Source of the DNA: an uncultured bacterium
Lineage (GTDB): Bacteria; Patescibacteriota; Dojkabacteria; SC72
NCBI GenBank assembly: GCA_938015795.1
Contig: CALLXA010000049.1
Coordinates: 1-12,026, forward strand
Reading direction: 5' to 3'
DNA length: 12,026 nt
Shown here: piece by piece, positions 6,795 to 12,026 of the stretch
Layout: the number at the start of each line of letters is the position of its first letter
Numbering within the stretch: the first letter of the stretch is position 1
Made by a program: the position numbers and the translations under genes
The notes under the pieces: generated by a model
Database searches by the model: none
Told to the model about the DNA's origin: nothing
The model's input: the letters and a program-made list of their open reading frames with translations, nothing else

Positions 6795-7816
6795 TCGATT
6801 ACAGCTTCAATCATCTTTTCTGTATCTCCAAATCTATCCTCTGAATTCAAAACAATCACAACAAATTTTTGATCTTTGAGATTATCATACAAAGTAATCA
6901 AGCACTGTCCGGCCTCTGAAGTATATCCTGTTTTAAAACCTTTAACATTACTATCATTAACAACTAGTTGATTAGTTGTATATATATACTCTTCCTTCTC
7001 TTCACCTTCAGATATCCAAGAAATCTTCTCCCCTGGCTTCTCTACAACGCTTAAAATTGAAGGATACTTAAGTACAACATTTATAATTTTCTTAAGATCA
7101 CTTGCTGAAGAGTAATGATTTTCAGAATCAAAACCCATAGGATTAACAAAATTTGTATCTCTGCAGCCAATCAACTTGGCTTTTTCATTCATAAGCTTCA
7201 AGAAAGCTTCATAACCACCCTCATATTCATTTGCTACAACATATGCAACATCGTTATACGAACTAATTAACATTGCATTTAACAAATCTTTCGAAGAGAT
7301 AATATCTCCTTTTTTAAGTCCAATACTCCAATCCATATCACTAGGAACATCATTCTTTATTTCAATCTCACGATCCAATCCATAAGTATCAACAAGAACA
7401 ATTGCAGTCATTAACTTTGTCAAACTAGCTATTGAAGTTACTTCATCTTTATTTTTTGAGAAGTATTCCTGATTTGTTTTCAAATCATATACTAATACAG
7501 AATTCGCAGTAACATCTAAATCAAGAACTTCCAAGGATTGATTCTCCAAAACAAAAGGTATGGAAATACTATTCAAGTTAATATTTTGAACAGGAACAGT
7601 AGAAATATAATTTTCCTTAGGCTTAGGTTTAAAAATAAAGACCAAAAGGAAACATACTAGAAATAAAGATAATATAACAAATGTAATAAGTTTCTTTTTA
7701 TTTTCTTTTTCCCTCTCCTCTGTTTCCTTAGCTTTTAAACCAGCCCTATATACCTGATTAAAAAGACGAGAATCATATCTCTCAGGAGAGAACTCTTTAT
7801 TTTCTGTATTTAACAT
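6791..7816 (-). CDS. Membrane-anchored D-alanyl-D-alanine carboxypeptidase (S11)
   Basis: A penicillin-binding-protein-type serine peptidase that trims the terminal D-Ala of peptidoglycan stem peptides outside the membrane. All three active-site motifs are present: SLTK (131-134, nucleophile Ser131), SYN (186-188) and KTG (295-297). The N-terminus is unusual for this family, which normally has a cleaved signal peptide and a C-terminal amphipathic anchor. Here about 42 charged cytoplasmic residues precede one membrane helix (about 43-63), so the enzyme is probably a type II anchored protein. The 341 residues end soon after the KTG domain, with little room for the PBP5-like C-terminal domain. 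The gene begins 12 bp after aspS and has a leaderless-type promoter in the aspS end. Its stop shares four bases with the convergent membrane protein gene. S11 assignment is firm; dacA/dacF-type naming is not possible. Confidence 0.93.
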   Translation of the reverse strand: MLNTENKEFSPERYDSRLFNQVYRAGLKAKETEEREKENKKKLITFVILSLFLVCFLLVFIFKPKPKENYISTVPVQNINLNSISIPFVLENQSLEVLDLDVTANSVLVYDLKTNQEYFSKNKDEVTSIASLTKLMTAIVLVDTYGLDREIEIKNDVPSDMDWSIGLKKGDIISSKDLLNAMLISSYNDVAYVVANEYEGGYEAFLKLMNEKAKLIGCRDTNFVNPMGFDSENHYSSASDLKKIINVVLKYPSILSVVEKPGEKISWISEGEEKEEYIYTTNQLVVNDSNVKGFKTGYTSEAGQCLITLYDNLKDQKFVVIVLNSEDRFGDTEKMIEAVID

Positions 7817-7822
7817 TCTGCT

Positions 7823-7851
7823 ATTATCCTAATCTTGCTTCTTAAGTTCAA
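7823..7851 (-). promoter_or_regulatory. Leaderless-type promoter of the carboxypeptidase gene
   Basis: On the minus strand, TTGAAC (7846-7851, four of six) and GATAAT (7823-7828, five of six) are spaced 17 bp. The -10 ends six bases before the ATG at 7816, so the mRNA would start at the ATG. The promoter lies over the last codons and TAG stop of aspS. An AGGA overlapping that stop, about ten bases ahead, is a possible but weak Shine-Dalgarno for read-through from aspS. Confidence 0.5.
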
Positions 7852-9586
7852 TACCTAAAATATCTAAATCAGCTTTAGGAACTTCTCTTGGACAACCTGT
7901 CATTAATTCCTGACCATTAGATTTAGGAAAAGCATACACCTCTCGAATATTAGATTCATCAAACAACACCATCATCATACGATCCAAACCAGGTGCAAAA
8001 CCTCCATGAGGTGGTGCTCCATATTCAAATGCAGATATCATATGACCAAATTGTTTTCTAGTTTCTTCTTCCGAATATCCAGCTAACTCAAAAGCTTTGA
8101 TAAAGGTTTGGGGATGATGATTTCTAATAGCTCCAGAAGCAAATTCATATCCGTTGCAAGCTAAGTCATACTGATATGCATATATATCTCCTGGTTCTTT
8201 ACTCTTCAAAGCTTCTAATCCACCCTGAGGCATAGAAAATGGATTGTGTCCAAATTCCCATTTATTTTTCTCTTCACTCCATTCATACATAGGGAAATCT
8301 ACAATCCAAGCAAAAGCCATAACATTAGGATTTTTTAATTCTAATTCATCAGCCATTCTGCTCCTTAAAATACCTGCTAATTTGCAAGCTTTGACATCTT
8401 TATCTGCTATAGCCAAAATCGTCTGCTTACCAGAAAAAGTATATCCATTATTTTTAAATTTCTTTAAAATACATTGTTGTATTTCTTCACTAAAGAATTT
8501 AGCTAGAGATCCACCAATTTGATCATTTTCAACAGCAAACCAAGCCAAACCCTTAGCCCCCTCTCTTTTAATATCTTCCGTCAAATCATCAATCTCTTTT
8601 CTAGAAAAACTTTTATCTACTAGAATAGCTTTTACCTTAGGAGCTTTCTTAAATATATCCATATCAGAATTATTAAACTCTTCTGTCAAATCAGTTAAAA
8701 ACATATCAAACCTCAAATCTGGTTTATCAGAACCATATTTATTCATAGCTTCTTGATATGGAATTTGAGGAAATCTGAATTCCTTTACTTTCTTTTTTGT
8801 TAAACTCTCTACAACATCTTTAAAATATCCTTCGACAGTATCGAAGAAACTTTGTTGAGTAACAAAAGAACACTCAACATCCAGCTGATAGAAAGCACCA
8901 GAGTGTCTATCTGCTCGAGGATCCTCATCTCTAAAGCAAGGAGCTATTTGGAAATATTTATCAACACCTCCAACCATTAATAATTGCTTGTATTGTTGTG
9001 GTGCTTGAGGTAAAGCATAGAATTTCCCTTTATATAACCTGCTTGGTACCAAAAAGTCTCTCGCACCTTCTGGTGAGCTAACAGTTAATAAAGGAGTTTG
9101 TATTTCAACAAAATTATTATTTGCAAACCAATTTCGTGTAAAATTCAAAAGCTTGTGTCTCTTCTCAATCAAATCTCTAACCCTTTTTCTTCTAATATCG
9201 ATATATCGATATTTTAATCTTATAATTTCATTAATATCCAAACCATCACCATCCAAAGGAAAAGGTAAAGGTTTACATTCATTTAGGATTTGAATTTTTT
9301 CAACCTCCACTTCTATATTCCCAGTATTAAGGTTTGGATTTTTTAAACTTTCTTGCCTTTCATTTACAATACCTTCAATTTCAAGAACATATTCTATTCC
9401 TAATTTTTCAGCTATTTCAAAAGCTTCCTTATTCTCTTGATTAATAACAACCTGGACAACTCCAGACCAATCTCTAAGATCTACAAATATTAAACCACCA
9501 TGATCTCGAACCTTTGAAGCCCAACCTGCCAACTTCACTTTCTTTCCAACCATATCATTCGTTCTATTTACTAAAATTCTTTCCAT
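7829..9586 (-). CDS. aspS: Aspartyl-tRNA synthetase, bacterial type
   Basis: Class IIb synthetase charging tRNA-Asp. The 585 residues match the bacterial length. Domains in order: N-terminal OB-fold anticodon-binding domain (about 1-105) containing GWASKVRDHGGLIFVDLRD; catalytic core with SPEGARDFLVPSR and QAPQ (194-197); motif 2 CFRDEDPRADRH (217-228); the bacterial insertion (GAD) domain (about 285-420); and motif 3 with GLDR (533-536). His29-Gly30 in the DHGG loop is the residue pattern associated with non-discriminating AspRS, whereas E. coli has Leu there. This enzyme may therefore also make Asp-tRNA-Asn for transamidation; that is inference. Expression is controlled by a T-box terminator just upstream. 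It lies between recJ and the carboxypeptidase on the same strand. No Shine-Dalgarno is evident before the ATG. Confidence 0.96.
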   Translation of the reverse strand: MERILVNRTNDMVGKKVKLAGWASKVRDHGGLIFVDLRDWSGVVQVVINQENKEAFEIAEKLGIEYVLEIEGIVNERQESLKNPNLNTGNIEVEVEKIQILNECKPLPFPLDGDGLDINEIIRLKYRYIDIRRKRVRDLIEKRHKLLNFTRNWFANNNFVEIQTPLLTVSSPEGARDFLVPSRLYKGKFYALPQAPQQYKQLLMVGGVDKYFQIAPCFRDEDPRADRHSGAFYQLDVECSFVTQQSFFDTVEGYFKDVVESLTKKKVKEFRFPQIPYQEAMNKYGSDKPDLRFDMFLTDLTEEFNNSDMDIFKKAPKVKAILVDKSFSRKEIDDLTEDIKREGAKGLAWFAVENDQIGGSLAKFFSEEIQQCILKKFKNNGYTFSGKQTILAIADKDVKACKLAGILRSRMADELELKNPNVMAFAWIVDFPMYEWSEEKNKWEFGHNPFSMPQGGLEALKSKEPGDIYAYQYDLACNGYEFASGAIRNHHPQTFIKAFELAGYSEEETRKQFGHMISAFEYGAPPHGGFAPGLDRMMMVLFDESNIREVYAFPKSNGQELMTGCPREVPKADLDILGIELKKQD

Positions 9587-9604
9587 TATTTTGTATTATT
9601 AAAT

Positions 9605-9655
9605 TAACAAAAATCCCCTGCTTCTTTAAAGAAAAAATCCTTAAAGAAATAGGGG
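9605..9655 (-). terminator. Intrinsic terminator of the aspS T-box leader
   Basis: On the minus strand CCCCT pairs with AGGGG (9651-9655/9615-9619) and TTCTTTAA with TTAAAGAA (9641-9648/9622-9629), followed by a TTTTT run (9609-9613). The 5' arm CCCC is the same stretch used by the antiterminator, so the two folds exclude each other. Confidence 0.88.
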
Positions 9656-9698
9656 ACGATATGGGTACCGTGGTGCCACCCCAGTTGCTAAAAATAGC
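9652..9698 (-). promoter_or_regulatory. T-box riboswitch core (Stem III-like hairpin plus antiterminator) of aspS
   Basis: Read on the minus strand, a GCTA-TTTT-TAGC hairpin (9687-9698) is followed directly by AACTGGGGTGGCACCACGG (9668-9686), the T-box sequence. GGGG and ACG pair with CGTCCCC (9652-9658), leaving the seven-base bulge TGGCACC, exactly the antiterminator layout of known T-boxes. TGGC would pair with a tRNA 3' end GCCA. That requires discriminator G, which tRNA-Asp (and tRNA-Asn) carry, matching the aspS gene downstream. Uncharged tRNA-Asp would stabilise the antiterminator and let aspS be transcribed. A normal Stem I with specifier loop is not found in the space before recJ. 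GAC triplets, the Asp codon, occur at 9752-9754 and 9725-9727. Confidence 0.92.
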
Positions 9699-9702
9699 CA
9701 CT

Positions 9703-9731
9703 TTTATATTCAATTATCTGCACTGTCACAA
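9703..9731 (-). promoter_or_regulatory. Possible promoter inside the T-box leader
   Basis: On the minus strand TTGTGA (9726-9731, four of six) and TATAAA (9703-9708, five of six) are separated by 17 bp. A start near 9697 would give a leader beginning with the Stem III-like hairpin and lacking any Stem I. If it is not used, the T-box must be carried on read-through transcripts from recX-recJ. Confidence 0.35.
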
Positions 9732-9738
9732 AACTATT

Positions 9739-9752
9739 CTACCCCGGGGTAG
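9739..9752. repeat. GC-rich palindrome copy 2 (recJ-aspS gap)
   Basis: CTACCCCGGGGTAG is a perfect 14-bp palindrome with the core ACCCCGGGGT. Its half also pairs as an eight-base stem with CCCGGGGT (9784-9791) in the last recJ codons, enclosing a 33-nt loop that contains the recJ stop and, at its 3' end, part of a GAC triplet. Both folds are strong and exclude each other. They may form part of the T-box leader. Confidence 0.6.
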
Positions 9753-9767
9753 TCAAAAATTCAATAG

Positions 9768-11480
9768 CTAAGCAATATGTTCGACCCCGGGTTGATATTC
9801 TTTAACCATAAATTGAATATTCTCATTACCGTTCCAAGCATTTATCTCGGGATACCCTATTACATCAATCTTATCATTTTCATTAAGTTTTTCTATATCA
9901 TCTTTACATCCGAACATAATCATAGTTAAAAGATCTATACCATCACCTTTTACCAACAATTTCATATGATTCCCTTCTTTCCCCATTACTGATTTTCTTA
10001 CAATAACGGCTTCCTTTATAGCTATCACAGGTTTTGGATTTCCATAACCAAATGGTTCTAATTGATTCAACATTTTTATTAATCCTAAATCTATCGAATC
10101 GGTATTTAAGAGCAAATCAATTTTCATTTCAGGTATTAGCATATCTTTTGATATACTTTCATTTGCAAGTTTTACAATATCTTTCTTAAAATCATCAATA
10201 CTCTCTGGTTTAACAGAAAAACCAGCAGCTAGTTCATGACCTCCGAATTTCTCTAAATATTTTTTGTTTTTCTCAAGAGCATCCGTTATATTAAAACCTT
10301 TGATACTCCTCGCTGATCCTCTAATCTCTCCATATTCTCCAATAGTTGCAACAATGACAGGTTTGTAATATTCCTCTAAAAGTTTACCAGCAACTAACCC
10401 TATTATTCCCTCGTGCCATTGATTACCTAGAACAAAAATCAAATTATCATCTTCATCCATACCTTCTTTACTTTGTTCTAAAAGATCAGATGTTAATTTC
10501 TGTCTTTCAAAATTCAGATTATTTAGATCATTCGCGATTCTTTTACACAATACCTCGCTATTACTTACTAAAAGTTTTACAGCTTCTAAAGGAGACCCAA
10601 TCCTACCTGCAGCGTTGATTCTAGGACCAATAACAAAACCCAAGTGGTATGATTGAATATCTTTTGGTTGTATGCCCGAGCAAAGGATTAATTCTTTTAA
10701 ACCTTTTCTTCTTGCTTTTCTAATTTGCTTAATACCAAAATATACAAAAACTCTATTCGCTTCAATTAAAGGCATCAGATCAGTCACTGTTGTTAAAGCA
10801 ACAAGATCTAAACCCTTTGTATCTTCAGTTATTTCATATTCCATACCGACAGCTTTCTTGATTTCCTGAACTAAAAGAAAAGTAACTGTGCATCCACATA
10901 TTTCCTTATTTGGATATTCCTTGTTAGGATACATTTGATGAACCAATGGATAATCAAGATTTTCTAGAATATCATCTGGTGGTTGGTGATGATCAGTTAT
11001 TACAAAATCTAAACCCTTTTCTTTTTTATATTTCTGAATTAAATCTTTATCTCTGACTCCACAATCTACAGTTATAACTAAATTACCCTTGAGTTGAAGA
11101 ATATCTTCTAATGAAGATTGGGTAAGTCCATAACCCTGATCGATTCTACTAGGTATAAAAGGGATTACATCTACCTTTTTATCCAAATGTTTTGCCAAAT
11201 CGTTATACAAGAAATCCCAAAGAAGACTTACTGAAGCAATTCCATCAGCATCAAAATCACCATGTATAATTATTTTATTTCCTTTTTCTATATGTTCGAG
11301 TATTTTTTTTACGGCAGATTTTGTATCATACAATTTAGATGAATCTGGTATATCTTCAATTTTAGGATTAAGAAATTTCTCTATATTTTCAACTTCTCTT
11401 TTTTTCAAAATTGCTTTCAAGAAATCTTTCTCTACTCTTTCAGGGAATATCCATTTTTTTTTACTCAACAGACTCATCAT
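9768..11480 (-). CDS. recJ: Single-stranded-DNA-specific 5'-3' exonuclease RecJ
   Basis: A DHH-family nuclease that degrades single-stranded DNA 5' to 3' in recombination and base-excision or mismatch repair. The 570 residues match the family. Motif I is GDFDADG (74-80), motif II VDCG (138-141), motif III DHH (163-165), then GPRINAAGRI (285-294), WHEGIIGLVAGKL (355-367), GSARSIKGFN (388-397) and the DHHA1 motif GGHELAAGFSV (413-423). An OB-fold domain forms the C-terminal 115 or so residues. Two adjacent ATGs are possible starts (11480 and 11477). Both lie inside the recX end, giving a 20- or 17-bp overlap and probable translational coupling. A run of nine A residues, codons 7-9, coincides with the recX stop. 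The last codons hold a GC-rich arm that can pair with the aspS leader. Confidence 0.96.
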   Translation of the reverse strand: MMSLLSKKKWIFPERVEKDFLKAILKKREVENIEKFLNPKIEDIPDSSKLYDTKSAVKKILEHIEKGNKIIIHGDFDADGIASVSLLWDFLYNDLAKHLDKKVDVIPFIPSRIDQGYGLTQSSLEDILQLKGNLVITVDCGVRDKDLIQKYKKEKGLDFVITDHHQPPDDILENLDYPLVHQMYPNKEYPNKEICGCTVTFLLVQEIKKAVGMEYEITEDTKGLDLVALTTVTDLMPLIEANRVFVYFGIKQIRKARRKGLKELILCSGIQPKDIQSYHLGFVIGPRINAAGRIGSPLEAVKLLVSNSEVLCKRIANDLNNLNFERQKLTSDLLEQSKEGMDEDDNLIFVLGNQWHEGIIGLVAGKLLEEYYKPVIVATIGEYGEIRGSARSIKGFNITDALEKNKKYLEKFGGHELAAGFSVKPESIDDFKKDIVKLANESISKDMLIPEMKIDLLLNTDSIDLGLIKMLNQLEPFGYGNPKPVIAIKEAVIVRKSVMGKEGNHMKLLVKGDGIDLLTMIMFGCKDDIEKLNENDKIDVIGYPEINAWNGNENIQFMVKEYQPGVEHIA

Positions 11481-12026
11481 TTATATATTTTTCAATTAAA
11501 TCCCAATTAAATCCCTTTCTCATTAAAAAATCTATTTTCTTTCTATCTTCTTTCATTAATTTTTCGTCTTTATATTTTTTATAATATACATTTTTTAATA
11601 CTTCATACTCGTCTGTTACTAACATATCAATAACTTCGGTTGCTATTTCTTTATCAACACCTTTAGATAGTAATTCCATAAGTAAAATTTGTTTACCACG
11701 AGGTTTTATCTTTATTCTATCCCTTACAAACATTTCAGCAAATATTTTATCATCAATGTATTTGTAGGATTTGAGTTTAGAAATTACATTTTCAAATATA
11801 TTCTCTAATTCATCATTCGATATCTCCGTATACCAAGAGTCTTTTTTCTTGTAAGCAAGATTTTTTAAATATTGCCTAATCTGAAATTCTGTTCTTGGTG
11901 ATCTAGAAAGATATGTTAAAGACCTATTCAAAAATTTATTTTCCAATTCAAATCCAAGAATAATATCGATTTCTTCTTGTGTAATTATTTTACCTACATA
12001 TATTTGGAATTTAACAATTGTATCAA
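11461..12026 (-). CDS. recX: RecX, regulator of RecA (5' end outside window)
   Basis: A small helical protein that binds RecA filaments and modulates recombination. The frame ends at TAA 11463-11461 and is open to the right edge, giving 188 codons plus two bases. A TTG at 11946 could be taken as a start. The upstream in-frame residues, however, include KFQIYVGKIITQEEID, which fits the usual RecX N-terminal pattern of a short strand followed by xKGxxI and an acidic helix. The true start is therefore beyond the window. Core motifs present are LTYLSRSPRTEFQIRQYL, then KSYKYIDDKIFAEMFVRDRI, KPRGKQILLMELLSKGVD, and a third three-helix repeat at the C-terminus. It overlaps recJ by 20 bp and is the upstream gene of this recX-recJ-aspS group. 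Confidence 0.9.
   Translation of the reverse strand, partial: DTIVKFQIYVGKIITQEEIDIILGFELENKFLNRSLTYLSRSPRTEFQIRQYLKNLAYKKKDSWYTEISNDELENIFENVISKLKSYKYIDDKIFAEMFVRDRIKIKPRGKQILLMELLSKGVDKEIATEVIDMLVTDEYEVLKNVYYKKYKDEKLMKEDRKKIDFLMRKGFNWDLIEKYINDESVE

Noticed and set aside
8244..8522. Plus-strand 92-codon open frame within aspS
   Set aside because: Opposite-strand shadow of a conserved synthetase gene; the peptide has no recognisable features.
9194..9213. Perfect 20-bp palindrome inside aspS
   Set aside because: It encodes the conserved KYRYIDIR segment of AspRS. With AT-rich codon choice this protein motif gives a palindrome by itself.
9514..9771. Plus-strand 85-codon open frame over the aspS leader
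   Set aside because: It runs through the T-box and terminator on the opposite strand and has no supporting start signal.
11944..11946. TTG as the start of recX
   Set aside because: Conserved RecX-like residues continue in frame upstream to the window edge, so the gene is truncated by the window rather than starting here.

Overview
This is an AT-rich, densely packed bacterial window with eight protein genes, one tRNA gene, a T-box riboswitch and several readable promoters. Genes touch or overlap: recX/recJ share 20 bp, two convergent genes share their stop codons, and most gaps are under 60 bp. Clear Shine-Dalgarno sequences are almost absent, and two genes have promoters placed so that the mRNA would begin at the ATG. 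The ileS variant, the GluRS with an N-terminal extension and the compact layout suggest a reduced-genome Candidate Phyla Radiation (Patescibacteria) type bacterium. That placement is an inference; I cannot fix the lineage.

Layout: 1-1295 (minus) is the N-terminal 431 residues of isoleucyl-tRNA synthetase, running off the left edge. 1296-1584 is a 289-bp gap, the largest here. It holds a minus-strand promoter, a string of hairpins that look like a structured ileS leader RNA, and a plus-strand promoter for pepF. 1585-3655 (plus) is a two-gene unit: an M3-family oligoendopeptidase F and a 104-residue protein I do not recognise. 3667-5418 (minus) is glutamyl-tRNA synthetase followed by a tRNA-Gln(CUG) gene with its own extended -10 promoter. 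5475-6794 (plus) is an unrecognised single-pass membrane protein with a large extracytoplasmic part. 6791-12026 (minus) reads, in transcription order, recX (partial), recJ, a T-box leader with terminator, aspS, and a membrane-anchored D-alanyl-D-alanine carboxypeptidase.

How it fits together: three aminoacyl-tRNA synthetases (IleRS, GluRS, AspRS) and one tRNA make translation the main theme. The AspRS carries the His-Gly-Gly loop associated with non-discriminating enzymes, and the GluRS is next to tRNA-Gln. Both fit a cell that makes Asn-tRNA and Gln-tRNA by transamidation, although no amidotransferase gene is visible here. RecX and RecJ are recombination and repair functions. PepF and the carboxypeptidase handle peptides and the cell wall.

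The most interesting parts are regulatory. The aspS T-box has a textbook antiterminator/terminator but no recognisable Stem I. The ileS leader has mutually exclusive hairpins and matches no riboswitch class I know. Promoters appear to give leaderless mRNAs, and a GC-rich palindrome recurs in an otherwise AT-rich sequence.
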